DNA of 64,000 nt from Ampullaceana balthica (GCA_944989445.1 CALYLW010000040.1:1236318-1300317); one strand, 5' to 3'; positions 35,255 through 45,773 are shown, counted from the first letter of the stretch. Notes: a model not told the origin generated them from the sequence alone. Made by a program: numbers and translations.

Positions 35255-36230
35255 TTAGGTAAAATTACGAATTTGGTTAAATCCATATGGAGCCAACGTA
35301 CCGAATCGTTTTATAAGTCTATTTTCCATGTAGACCCTATCATGGATACTGCTTGCATATAAAATACCAGTTACTGCAATATCTGAAATCCCGTTTTGGT
35401 CAACACTGTTAAAATGTTTAGACAGAGGACATTAAGCCTGTTTATTTATATTATACAGGTGTTCTCTAAACCGATCTCCAAGACGACGACCTGTCTCACC
35501 CACGTAAATTTTATTGCACCTCTTGCTAAGAATTGCATAAATCACGTTGCGACTTGTGCAAGTGAATCCATCCTTTATTTTGAATTTTCAAGAGGGAAAG
35601 AAATGTTTTCAATTTCAATCACATATGGACAAGTATTGCAACGGTTACGGTTGCAACCTTTTGTTCCAATATGTGCTGTCATTGCGGGAAGGTGACTTCT
35701 TACAAGTATATTTTTGAGGCTTCTATCTCTCCGGAAAGCAAAGGGGGGAGGTTTTGTGAAGACCTGCTGAGTTAGAGGGTCAGCCATGAGGATTGGTTGG
35801 TTTTTGAGAATCACCTGGCGGGCTTTAAAATTATGGGGATGAAAAGTTAAAATAAATTTGGATCGATCACATTGATCAGAAACAGATGATGTAAATGTGT
35901 CCTGTCTAGACATGCCTTTAATTCGATTGACAGCGGATATTAAAACTGTTTCCGGGTATGACCTCCTTCCAAATAAAATCGGCATTTCATTAGTTTTTTC
36001 CAACAAGTCTACCTCATCCCTACAGAGTCTTTTCAGTCTCAATTGTTGCGAAAACGGGATATAGTTCTTACAATATCTTGAATTATTTAAATGTGACACA
36101 AGAAAAAGACTGACAGATAAAATGAGTGCTGCATGAGTTGCACTCAAATTAACGTATGAGCCAATTTTTGACGAATCACTAGTTTCTTTAAACGGCAAAA
36201 ATACCATTAATTTTGCAAAGTCAGCCTATT
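35255..36230 (-). pseudogene. Penelope-like element, C-terminal part with GIY-YIG endonuclease
   Basis: The minus-strand frame at 36207-35575 shows the C-terminal flank of a Penelope-like reverse transcriptase (LFGRRSYPETVLISAVNRIK, NILVRSHLP and the CNRNRCNTCPYV Cys cluster). After a frame break near 35575 a second frame continues with FTCTSRNVIYAIL and KIYVGETGRRLGDRFREHL, the GIY-YIG endonuclease signature of Penelope-like elements. It ends in TAA at 35255-35257. The palm with the catalytic Asp residues is absent. The copy is therefore 5'-truncated and frameshifted, as is common for this class. Confidence 0.8.
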
Positions 36231-36275
36231 TCTGTAATGAATTTTTTAAACGTTGAAATCTCTCTCCTTGTTTTT

Positions 36276-36415
36276 TCTAATTAAGTCTAAGACAAGTCAG
36301 TGTGTATTGTTTTGCTAAGCCAAAACCCCTTTCTTTGGTTTAACTGGAGTTTTGGCACTTTGCTAAAAATAAGTGGATTTTGGGCACGCGGCCCCAAAAA
36401 GGTTTGCCATCATTG
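36276..36415 (-). mobile_element. hAT-type element end related to 1-382
   Basis: Read on the minus strand, it begins CAATGATGGCAAACCTTTTT at 36415 and includes TTTGGGGCCGCG, an AAATCCACTTATTTTTAGCA stretch and ACTTGTCTTAGACTTAATTAG. The last block is the single-copy form of the 24 bp minisatellite at 1-266. It abuts, within 10 bp, a different hAT element. Confidence 0.6.
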
Positions 36416-36731
36416 TCCTATAGAGCAGTAATATTCAAAGTGGTGGTCCACAGACCGGTGTCGGTTCGTGGGCAATCAGCCGCCGGTCCACAGAAGTTAT
36501 CAAGAAAGTGAAGAAAATTCTAATTATAATCCTATAGAAAGAGTTTTTCGAAGGGAAGCGTGCTGTCCTAGAAAGCCACCAGAAATTAATCTTTGATTAT
36601 AAAACATAAATAATTGTGAGCCTCATATAAGATATAACAGCCAATTTCCAAGGCTAACAGCCATATAGGCCTACAATCGGCGAGACGCTCGTAGTAGAAT
36701 TCATGAAGGATTTTTTGTTGTTGAAATGTAA

Positions 36732-36917
36732 GGTGAAACATTGGCAAAGAAAGTGGCCAAGGTTCCACTCTCAAATGACACAACAACTCGACACATCGAC
36801 AATATGGTTTGTAATATTGAAGCGCAGCTAATGGAACATCTGAAATTGGCTAAGTATTTTTCTCAGCTGCTCGATGAATCCACAGACATTTCTAATTTGT
36901 CCATCCTGATGGTATAG
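36732..36917 (+). pseudogene. hAT transposase fragment (ZBED/SCAND3-like type)
   Basis: The + frame reads GETLAKKVAKVPLSNDTTTR then HIDNMVCNIEAQLMEHLKLA and KYFSQLLDESTDISNLSILM before TAG. PLSNDT, the IxxQLxxxLK segment and LDESTD are the conserved start of the hAT transposase core as in SCAND3/ZBED5-like proteins. The acidic residue in DEST belongs to the catalytic region. A stop lies just upstream and the reading frame runs into the 32 bp array, so this is dead. Position inside hAT termini supports its origin. Confidence 0.75.
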
Positions 36918-37057
36918 ACATTTCTAATTTGTCCATTCTGATGGTATAGACATTTCTAATTTGTCCATTCTGATGGTATAGACATTTCTAATTTGTCCAT
37001 TCTGATGGTATAGACATTTCTAATTTGTCCATTCTGATGGTATAGACATTTCTAATT
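36886..37057. repeat. 32 bp minisatellite, left part (about 5 copies)
   Basis: Unit GACATTTCTAATTTGTCC plus ATTCTGATGGTATA. The first copy is the in-frame DISNLSILMV codons of the hAT transposase relic. The array is interrupted at 37057 by a LINE and resumes at 40186. Confidence 0.93.
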
Positions 37058-38464
37058 ATCTTATCTTATCTGTTTACAGACGCTCCTTCTATACAGAAGA
37101 TTATTGCGTCCTATGCTTATCTATGGTTTGTGTTTAGTCCTGCATTTTTATTAGAGATTTAAATGCTGATAAAGTGTTGGTTTTCCTGGATTCTTCAGGC
37201 AACCCATTCCACCACCGAATTCCGGACGGGAAGAAGGAAAACTTGTATGTGTTTGTTCTTGCATACGGAATAAGAAAGGTGTTTTTATCCTTATGTCTAT
37301 CTGAGGGTTGTATTAAGTTATCTTTGTGTTGTATTTCTAAATTAGAATTAATTGCTTTATGTATGATTACTACTTTGCTTTTGGTTCTTCTATCCTCTAG
37401 TGTTTCAAGGTTTAATGATTTAACTAATGGTGTTATTCTTGTCAGTTTCGAATATTCTCCAGTAATGAATCTGGCAGCTCTTTTTTGAATTTGTTCTAGT
37501 TTATCAATGTTTTCTTTGGTGGATGGGTCCCATACAGAAGATGCATATTCTAGTACAGGTCTCACCAAAGTGAGGTAGCATTTTAGTTTTATATCTCTAT
37601 TACATTTGTTAAAGTTTCTTTTTATAAAGCCTAAGGTTTTGTTTGATTTTTTAATAACTTCATTGACATGGGGATTCCATGATAGTTTCTCATTTATTAA
37701 GACTCCTAAGTATTTTGCATCTTTAGTTTGGGTCAGTTCTTTGCCATGAATGTAATATTTTGAATTTATTTGTTTCTTTTTCTTTGTTACTCTTAACAGT
37801 TGAAACTTTTCTGGGTGGAAAGACATACTCCAGTTAGTTTCCCATTTTATCAATTCATCTATGTCTTTTTGTAACATTTTGCTGTCTTGTTCTGATTTAA
37901 TTGTTCTATAGATTATACAATCATCAGCAAATAACCTAACTTTTGTACCTGTTGAGATGTTGTTGGGTAAATCATTTATATAAATTAAAAAGAGTAAGGG
38001 ACCTAGCACAGTTCCTTGTGGAACTCCTGAGTTAACCTTTATTGGGGCAGATTTAGATCCATTAATTATTACAGTTTGCTCCCTGCCCAAAAGGAAGTCT
38101 TGGATCCAGTGATGTAAGGAACCTGAGATTCCAAAGTAGTTAAGTTTTTTAAGTAAACTAAGGTGGTGAACTTTGTCAAATGCTTTTGAGAAGTCTAGCA
38201 ATATTGTATCTATTTGATCATTTTTGTCTAAGCCTTTTGATAGTTCATCTATTAAACCTATTAATTGTGTTTCACATGATCTGTTTTTTCTAAAGCCGTG
38301 TTGATGTGGGCATAGGGCATTATATTTGTCAAGGTGGTTGAGTCGGTTGACTATTCTACTATATATTATGTGTTCTAGTAATTTACAGGTGATACTAGTA
38401 AGTGATACAGGCCTGTAATTACCAGGGTCTGATTTATCCCCTTTCTTAAAGAGTGGAGTTACGT

Positions 38465-39050
38465 CTATGGCGGATTAAGGGGGGGGGCTGAACGGGCTAA
38501 AGCCAGGGCCCCCGATGATTTAGGGCCCCCAAACTTAGCATATTTTATAATAAATGTGGACAAATGTATACATGTATTGCCGAAAATATGATAAATTAAT
38601 AAAATCTTATCTATTAAAATGATCTCTTTTCCCATACGATAGTCTTAGCAGTCAAAAAACCTGATTTGATAGGCTCAATAACAGAAATTATTAAAGAATA
38701 TTATATATATATTTTAAATTCACAACTGTAAATGAGCTCTCGTGGCCGAATGTGAAGTACTAAGGCTTATGGTGCAAGCGGTGGGGGGTTCGATCCCCGG
38801 GTGGGGTATGAATTTTTTTTCATGTGTTTGTTAATTTTATAAATTGTCTTTTACACTCAATTTTAGGATATCGGCAAAAAGTTATTTCTTAGAATTCGGT
38901 TTTTTCATGAATATTCATTTTGGATGAATATTTACAAGTTACAGTCTTATATTAGCTGCTAGCAATCATTTTATCTAAAGGTACACTGGCTGGATAGGGC
39001 CCCAGTTTGAATTGCAGCCAGGGGCCCCGTGCAGTCTTAATCCGCCCCTG
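38465..39050. mobile_element. hAT MITE inserted in the LINE, 8 bp target duplication
   Basis: Exact AGTTACGT duplications at 38457-38464 and 39051-39058. The ends share GGCGGATTAAG in inverted orientation (left CTATGGCGGATTAAGG; right, reverse complemented, CAGGGGCGGATTAAGA). Both ends carry GGGCCCC-rich subterminal tracts. Removing the insert and one duplication restores the LINE's reading frame at ANVTPL. A tRNA-like segment lies inside. Confidence 0.88.
38735..38810 (+). repeat. tRNA-derived segment within the hAT MITE
   Basis: Starts near GAGCTCTCGTGGCCGAATG and contains GGTTCGATCCCCGGG, an excellent B box, about 45 bases after an A-box-like TGGCCGAATGTG. It looks like a Leu/Ser-type tRNA pseudogene or SINE head. 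I could not fold a complete cloverleaf by eye, so it is not called a functional tRNA. Confidence 0.5.
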
Positions 39051-40185
39051 AGTTACGTTAGCTAATTTCCAATCCTGGGGCACTTTACCCTGGTTTAGAG
39101 AGACTTGAAAGAGAACTAAAAGGATTGGGGACAGTTCATTGCTTAGTTCTTTTAATAACCTTGTAGGCAAATCATCTGGGCCAGTAGCTTTGTTTATTTT
39201 TAAGTTTTTTAGGAGTGAATGTATACCTATCTCATCTACAATTATGTTACCTATTTCCGCCATTTTATTTAAATCTATTAAAACTTCCTTGTCGCCTGAG
39301 GCAGAAAAAGATGATGCAAAATATGTGTTAAGGATATTAGCTTTAGTTTCATTATCATTATAGGTTTTATTATTTGAGCCTTTTAGTGTGGCTATTCCTG
39401 AAGGTTCCATTTTTTTTAGATTTGATAAAGGACCATAATTTTTTATTGTTATCTTTGGTAATTACATTGTTTATATATTCATTTTGGAGGTTTCGACTAA
39501 GTTTTTGTGTCAAGTGTTTAATCTTTAAGTATTTTTTGTGTATCCTATATGAATAGGTAGCTTTATATTTCTTAAATAAGTTCTCTTTTTGTTTGCATAG
39601 CTTTTTCAATCTAGAATTGAACCAGCATTTGTTAATTTTATTTGATGTTAGTTTTGTTGGAACATTCTCATCCATTATAGTTTTTAGATTTGTTTTTATA
39701 TCTTTCCAAATTTCTTCTACTGGGCTATTTGTGTTAAATTTACTTAGGAAAGTTTGTTGGAAGTTAGCCGCTGATTGGTGTAGTTTTATTGAATTACATT
39801 TATTCCAAAGATAGATTATTCTTCTAGGTATCTTATTAATTTTAGTTTTTATTGTATTGGTGACCCTAACAATATCATGGTCGGACAGTCCTGGAATTAT
39901 TTTATAGTCCAACACTAGTCCTGGTCTATTTGTTAGGAATAAATCCAGTGTTTTATTTTTCCTTGTTGCTGTTTTTACTATCTGTTGTTTATAGTTGTTT
40001 ATAGTTGTTTATAGGTTTATGTTGTTTATAGTGTCTAAAAAGTGTTCATTAATTTCTTTGTTAGTTTGATGGTTATCAATTGTATAATTTTTCCAATTTA
40101 TATCTGGAAGATTAAAGTCCCCCATAATCCATAGAACTGCATTTTTATTATTCTCTTTTATTAAAGTTAATTGAATACAAAGATT

Positions 40186-40683
40186 GTCATTCTGATGGTA
40201 TAGACATTTCTAATTTGTCCATTCTGATGGTATAGACATTTCTAATTTGTCCATTCTGATGGCATAGACATTTCTAATTTGTCCATTCTGATGGTATAGA
40301 TATTTCTAATTTGTCCATTCTGATGGTATAGACATTTCTAATTTGTCCATTCTGATGGTATAGACATTTCTAAGTTGTCCATTCTGATGGTATAGACATT
40401 TCTAATTTGTCCATTCTGATGGCATAGACATTTCTAATTTGTCCATTCTGATGGTATAGACATTTCTAATTTGTCCATTCTGATGGCATAGACATTTCTA
40501 ATTTGTCCATTCTGATGGTATAGACATTTCTAATTTGTCCATTCTGATGGCATAGACATTTCTAATTTGTCCATTCTGATGGTATAGACATTTCTAATTT
40601 GTCCATTCTGATGGCATAGACATTTCTAATTTGTCCATTCTGATGGCATAGACATTTCTAATTTGTCCATTCTGATGGTATAA
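40186..40683. repeat. 32 bp minisatellite, right part (about 15 copies)
   Basis: Continuation of the array at 36886-37057 with the same GACATTTCTAATTTGTCC unit. TGGTATA and TGGCATA variants alternate in the right half, giving a partial 64 bp period. Confidence 0.94.
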
Positions 40684-41702
40684 AGATGACTTGGAGGATG
40701 AGTATTTATTTTCTACTTAAATTCCAACTAATACAACTAGTTCTGAATTATTCAAGGCAGTTCACTATTCAAAGTGGTGGTCCGCAGACCTGTGCCAGTT
40801 CGTGGGCAATTTATTTATTTTTATATCCAGCTACTTCATAAATCCGACCAAATCCGGCTCCAGACGGATTTCATCAATTTAAATCCGGTAGTCTTAATAT
40901 TTATACATATATAATGGATCCGGATCTGGCAAATCCAGAATCCGTCCATTTTTACAAATCCAGCTCCAGCTCCGGCCAGATTTTATTTTATAAATCCGGC
41001 TCCGGTCGGATTTCAAAAATTTGAATCTGGTACAGCCAAATACTATCAACTTAAAAACAGTTGAAACAACAGCAATGGCTGCCAGCATCAACACATAAAG
41101 GTGATCCTAAATGAACAATAAGCAATCAAGGATTCAGTCTTTTCAAAATTCTTCAATGACATATAGCATAAAACATGTCGAATTCATGCCAAATGTCCTA
41201 AGGCTGTAGACCATGTAGTGGCTAATTTTGCTAACATGTCTAAACAGGGAAAATAGTGCACCGGTCCCTTGTGGGTTGGAGAAATCCTGCCGGTCCACCA
41301 TACTAAAAAGTTTGAGAAGCACTGCTTTAGAGCAAGGGTCACCAAACATTTTATTACAGCGGGCCGTAAGGCTGACAAAATAACGAATCCGGTATCACGA
41401 ATTAAAGTCTCCCCAAATAAATTCTCCCCCGGAGACACTGTTTTAAAATAAAGTAGCCAGGGTCAAAATAAAACCTCCTATTAATTATTTGAAATTATAA
41501 ATTAGTGTTTTATTAACGTTTATGACACAAAATAAATTTTGTATTTGTCCTACATGCATTTGTGTTTGATTATTGGTAATTTAAAAAATCATAAGCTTAG
41601 TCAGAGGCGTAACAAGTTGAGGGCAAAGGGGGTGCATGTCCCTAGAGACACATTTTTATGGGTGGCTAATTGCCCAGAGTTATTTAGAATGATTGTATAC
41701 TA
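40684..41702. other. hAT right part and further hAT-like sequence
   Basis: A CCGG-rich patch at 40845-41030 resembles the one at 28430-28640. Just right of the hAT terminus at 41324, AAGGGTCACCAAACATTTTA begins at about 41335 and looks like the left end of yet another hAT element whose right end I did not find. Confidence 0.4.
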
Positions 41703-41945
41703 AGGTCAATGTTAGTAAACATTGGTCAATGTTTGTATCAAGTAATTGGTCAATGTTTGTATCAAGTAATTGGTCAATGTTTGTATCAAGTAATTGGTCA
41801 ATGTTTGTATCAAGTAATTGGTCAATGTTTGTATCAAGTAATTGGTCAATGTTTGTATCAAGTAATTGGTCAATGTTTGTATCAAGTAATTGGTCAATGT
41901 TTGTATCAAGTAATTGGTCAATGTTTGCTTACTGTGGTCAATGTT
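41703..41945. repeat. 24 bp minisatellite, about 10 copies
   Basis: Unit GGTCAATGTTTGTATCAAG plus TAATT. Nearly invariant. Confidence 0.95.
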
Positions 41946-41949
41946 TGTA

Positions 41950-42105
41950 TACACCAGGCACTTATACTGGACCATTACATCAGGCACTTACTCTGGACCA
42001 TTAAATCAGGCACTTACGCTGGACCATTACATCAGGCACTTACTCTGGACCATTACATCAGGCACTTACTCTGGACCATTACATCTGACGCTCGCACTGG
42101 GCACT
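41950..42105. repeat. 26 bp minisatellite, about 6 copies
   Basis: Unit CAGGCACTTACTCTGGACC plus ATTACAT, following the 24 bp array within a few bases. It shares CAGGCACT with the 68 bp array after it, so the two may be related. Confidence 0.88.
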
Positions 42106-42131
42106 TACATTAGGCATTTATATGTTCTATT

Positions 42132-42695
42132 TTCACATGACCCAGGCACTGACTCTTTGTTTCCATACCGTCCGGTCTGATCCCATGGTGTTTGACGTCA
42201 TAACATGACCCAGGCACTGACTCTTTGTTTCCATACCGTCCGGTCTGATCCCATGGTGTTTGACGTCATAAAATGACCCAGGCACTGACTCTTTGTTTCC
42301 ATACCGTCCGGTCTGATCCCATGGCGTTTGACGTCGTAACATGGGCCAGGTACTGACTCTTTGTTTCCATACCGTCCGGTCTGATCCCATGGTGTTTGAC
42401 GTCATAACATGGGCCAGGTACTGACTCTTTGTTTCCATACCGTCCGGTCTGATCCCATGGTGTTTGACGTCATAACATGGGCCAGGTACTGACTCTTTGT
42501 TTCCATACCGTCCGGTCTGATCCCATGGTGTTTGACCTCATAACATGGGCCAGGTACTGACTCTTTGTTTCCATACCGTCCGGTCTGGTCCCATGGTGTT
42601 TGACGTCATAACATGGGCCAGGTACTGACTCTTTGTTTCCATACCGTCCGGTCTGATCTCATGGTGTTTGACGTCATAACATGGGCCAGGTACCA
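42132..42695. repeat. 68 bp minisatellite carrying a perfect CRE octamer, about 8 copies
   Basis: Unit includes GACTCTTTGTTTCCATACCG, TCCGGTCTGATCCCATGG and TGTTTGACGTCATAACATGG. Most copies contain the palindromic cAMP-response element TGACGTCA; two have single-base changes in it (TGACGTCG, TGACCTCA). Confidence 0.95.
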
Positions 42696-43299
42696 GCTTT
42701 TTTGTCCACTAATGGCTCTAATGGGAAGGGGGGCTGGTTGGGAAGGGAGGATAAGGTCAATAAGATAATCTCAATTGGAGGAGGGCAGTGTCAGGAGATT
42801 AAGCCACCGAGACCGTCTAACGTAAGTGGAGGGGGGATTAAGTCTCTAAGTCGGTCTCACGGGCATAGAAGCTTATTCTAGTCAACATTGGAGACAGGGG
42901 CCTACGATAGAACTTATCGATTGACAAACGGGACAAACAAAATGATAGCAAATGTCATGACAAATCCAATATCTCACCATTACCACCAGATTCCTCACAT
43001 TGTTTTACAAATAAAATTCGTTGTTTATAGAGTTGTAAAAAAATTATACTAGCGATTATTTTTTTTACAAATCTATACTAGTGATTGATTTGATACCAAG
43101 TTTTCAGTTCTTAAAGTTGTATAGGAAATGGGAACCACACTAAGTGATGAAGATGTCTTGAGTAGCGGCCTTCACCTTGGCAGCATCTTTTTAATTAAGT
43201 TAGAGAAATGTACACTATACTTCACTCTTACCAACTTGTTATTCCCTATTTTGATCTCAAAGTCTTTGGTTAAGTCGACTTGTAGAATGCAAGTGGTAT
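42696..43299. other. Unassigned spacer
   Basis: No supported feature. G-rich patches near 42725-42745. Confidence 0.45.
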
Positions 43300-43515
43300 A
43301 GGTTGTACCACAGATGGCAAGCAAATTTTCTTTTACTACAGACGGCAAGCAGTGTTTTTGTACCACATGATGCAGGCAGGTTTTCTTTAACCACAGATGG
43401 CAAGCAGGTTTTATTTAACCACAGATGGCAAGCAGGTTTTCATTAAGAACAGATGGCAAGCAGTGTTTATTGTACCACATGATGCAAGCAGTTTTTATTG
43501 TACCACATGATGTAA
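43300..43515. repeat. Irregular ACAGATGGCAAGCAG repeat
   Basis: Seven or so spaced copies of CACAGATGGCAAGCAG and CACATGATGCAAGCAG with variable spacing of 28 to 35 bp. An older or gene-converted array. Confidence 0.75.
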
Positions 43516-43854
43516 GCACGACACACGCCACACCATATCACCACACACGCCACACCATATCACCACACACGCCACACCATATCACCACACACGCCACACC
43601 ATATCACCACACACGCCACACCATATCACCACACACGCCACACCATATCACCACACACGCCACACCATATCACCACACACGCCACACCATATCACCACAC
43701 ACGCCACACCATATCACCACACACGCCACACCATATCACCACACACGCCACACCATATCACCACACACGCCACACCATATCACCACACATGCCACACCAT
43801 ATCACCACACACGCCACACCATATCACCACACACGCCACACCATATCACCACAC
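43516..43854. repeat. 22 bp minisatellite, about 15 copies
   Basis: Unit CACACCATATCACCACACAC plus GC, almost invariant. The 150-codon His/Thr/Pro frame through it is not a gene. Confidence 0.96.
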
Positions 43855-44059
43855 AAATGACGAGCTACAATAAATGAACAACTGACGACAATACCATACA
43901 TTAATAAAACATCTCTAATCTCGCTCTTACGTCACATGTTCATCAGAAATTTTCAAGAAATTGTTTGATTCAAATCTCTAATGTAGATTTCTTTAGGAAT
44001 CGATTTGCATTTTAACGATGACAACTATTGTCCATTTTGTCTTATTTTCTATTGTCCTA

Positions 44060-44590
44060 TTTCTATTGTTCTATTAAAATAAATAAATAAATTGATAATT
44101 TATATAGCGCTGTACCCCAGTAAGGAGCTGGGCTCACAGCGCTTTACATACAAATAATATCATGCATATATTTTATAAGTATTAAATAAACATTCATATC
44201 CTAACAACCACATTAATGACAATACGGTACATATAAGCTACGTTTAAGTATAAGAAATGTATTTTAATTCATTTTGCAATTAAAGTTTCAAGAGATGTGT
44301 CTTAAGTGCAGTCTTGAAGGCCTTAGTAGTTGGAATACTGCGGATGTGTAATGGTAGAAAATTTGGCGGTACAAAAAGAGAATGACAGTGTGCCAAATGT
44401 TTGTCTGCGTGTCTTAGGAACAGAGAGAATACGTGTGTCTGCAGAAGAGGGTAGCTTACGACTGGGTGAGTAGGCAGAGAGAAGTTCAGTAAGATAGGAA
44501 GGGCATGAGTCAGAAAAAAAAGCTGTGAAAGAGAACGGACAGTTTGTTATCAATTCGGGCTTGTATAGGTAACCAATGGTTGCCTATACA
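44060..44590. repeat. Dispersed repeat of unidentified class
   Basis: Begins with inverted blocks around TTTATATAGCGCTGTACC and CTCACAGCGCTTTACATAC and continues with AGATGTGTCTTAAGTGCAGT and CTTGAAGGCCTTAG. The sequence style resembles a repeat I recall from many aquatic animal genomes. I cannot name the family, so this is a recollection, not a match. Confidence 0.4.
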
Positions 44591-45025
44591 CTATATAGTC
44601 CTATTTACCACTATCCTATTTACTATTGTTCTATATACCACTGTCCTGAGACAAGAGTGTCTATTAAAACTCTTTATTGATTGCACAATTCTCTAACGGC
44701 TAAAAAAAAATTCGACTTTTAAAAAATCTACAACTGAAGTGCTAAAAACATTTTTAGCTTTTGAAAAAAATTATAACGTATAAAGTCCAATAACACACGA
44801 TGATACAATGTTCAGAGACACAATGTTCTAGAATGTTTTATAATTCTTAACAAAGATCCATATGTATATTTTTATCAAGTAATTCGAGTGTAAACATTTT
44901 CAGTTTTAGGATGAAACTCGTAAAACGCGTCCCAACATTCCGCGCTGATAATTGAATGGGCAAAAAATATGATTTATTTCCCATAACCACAAATTCTAAT
45001 GACATGCTGTCTGATTCATTTTCAG
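44591..45025 (+). other. End of intron 1
   Basis: AT-rich. Finishes with the acceptor TGATTCATTTTCAG at 45012-45025. Confidence 0.55.
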
Positions 45026-45239
45026 GTGACTTGGCGCAAACTGCCATCGTCTGCTCCGCTAACGATTGGGTCAAGGTCATGGACCAGGGATGCCAGGATT
45101 CACGCGGAGCATGTCCCAAACAGTTCTCAGTGGAATCTCATCATTGAGAAAGTGGAGCTCTCTGATGCTGGGGAGTATGAATGTCAAGTCAGCAAACGGA
45201 AGTCCCCACTAAGACGAAAGATAACTCTTCTACTTAAAG
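45026..45239 (+). CDS. Ig-superfamily gene, exon 2 (second half of Ig domain 1)
   Basis: Encodes VTWRKLPSSAPLTIGSRSWT, then RDARIHAEHVPNSSQWNLII and EKVELSDAGEYECQVSKR. It has the core Trp directly after the exon start, the RDARI strand, a WNLII strand and the closing D-x-G-x-Y-x-C motif with the second disulphide Cys. The pattern of R-D-x-R-I, WNL-I, V-x-L-x-DAGEYECQV is very close to Lachesin/Dpr/DIP first domains. The exon begins at the AG of 45024-45025 in phase 0 and ends at 45239 before GT (45240) in phase 1, after LLLK. It is flanked by ordinary intron sequence with no array touching either splice site. Confidence 0.88.
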
Positions 45240-45540
45240 GTAAAGTTTCCAGAGGACTTAGGGCTTTGATGCGAAAATAAAAAAAACAAATGTTTATCAA
45301 GTTAAAGAATATATTTACTGCTGTAATTGAATGATAACTTTTTCACATGAAATTTTTTATTGTTGATAAGTAGTTGAGAAAGAAATAAGTTACTGAACAT
45401 GCAGTTATTAGTACGTAACATGGAGTCAAAACATAAGAAAATAATATGAAACATATTTTAAGCAGCTCTTCTCCGATACATAAAAATAGATTTTTTAATG
45501 TTTGTTTTTAATTTGATAACGTTTCATGTGATTGAAATAA

Positions 45541-45773
45541 GATTTGTTTGATTGGCTCAATTGAGAAAAAATTTGTTTGATTGGTTCATTTGAGAAAAGA
45601 TTTGTTTGATTGGCTCATTTGAGAAAAGATTTGTTTGATTGGCTCATTTGAGAAAAGATTTGTTTGATTGGCTCATTTGAGAAAAGATTTGTTTGATTGG
45701 CTCATTTGAGAAAAGATTTGTTTGAGTGGCTCATTTGAGAAAAGATTTGTTTGATTGGCTCATTTGAGAAAAG
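45541..45773. repeat. 29 bp minisatellite, 8 copies
   Basis: Unit GAGAAAAGATTTGTTTGATT plus GGCTCATTT. The first copy is diverged. Confidence 0.94.

Larger units (their letters stand above)
37134..40180 (-). pseudogene. LINE ORF2: endonuclease C-terminus and reverse transcriptase
   Basis: In order on the minus strand: endonuclease end (GDFNLPD near 40110, PGLSDHDIV near 39890), a basic linker, then RT with ATGPDDLPTRLLKELS (near 39180), LLDFSKAFDKVHH (motif A, near 38195), SGVPQGTVLGPLLFLIYIND (motif B) and RLFADDCIIY (catalytic FADD, near 37940). The C-terminal SVWDPSTKENIDKLEQIQ and IRWWNGLP blocks are typical of this group. Lesions: a single-base frame break in an A-run near 39410, breaks in the endonuclease upstream of 39915, and a 586 bp hAT MITE at 38465-39050 interrupting RT. 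The RT frame from 38464 to 37134 is otherwise open. Confidence 0.85.
37058..40185 (-). mobile_element. Non-LTR retrotransposon (CR1/Jockey-group type), 5'-truncated
   Basis: Minus-strand LINE with endonuclease C-terminus, reverse transcriptase and a 3' tail ending AGATAAGATAAGAT. The 3' tail includes a CTTCTGTATAGAAG hairpin shared with the SINE at 21396-21673. The 5' end is cut at about 40185 within the endonuclease (GDFNLPDINWKNY is the first good motif). It lies inside a 32 bp minisatellite that continues on both sides. No long target duplication is evident. The clade is inferred from motif style; a phylogeny would settle it. Confidence 0.85.
36426..41324. mobile_element. hAT element, 4.9 kb including nested insertions
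   Basis: The left end CAGTAATATTCAAAGTGGTG and the reverse-complemented right end CAGTGCTTCTCAAACTTTTT with ATGGTGGACC are hAT-style termini. Flanks CTATAGAG (36418-36425) and CTTTAGAG (41325-41332) agree at 7 of 8 bases. Inside are a transposase relic (36732-36917), a 32 bp minisatellite grown from transposase codons, a LINE inserted in that array, and a hAT MITE inside the LINE. A second GTGGTGGTCCGCAGACC copy at 40776 is an internal subterminal repeat or another insertion. Without the nested DNA it would be roughly 1.3 kb, a degraded copy. Confidence 0.65.
20248..45025 (+). other. Intron 1 of the Ig gene (24.8 kb)
   Basis: GT at 20248-20249 and AG at 45024-45025 (preceded by TTCATTTTC). 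It holds most of the transposable elements of the window and about 15 minisatellites. Another exon inside cannot be excluded, but phase and domain continuity across it are exact without one. Confidence 0.7.

Noticed and set aside
38735..38810. Functional tRNA gene
   Set aside because: The B box is strong, but I could not pair a complete acceptor stem or cloverleaf, and it sits inside a MITE. It is treated as tRNA-derived.
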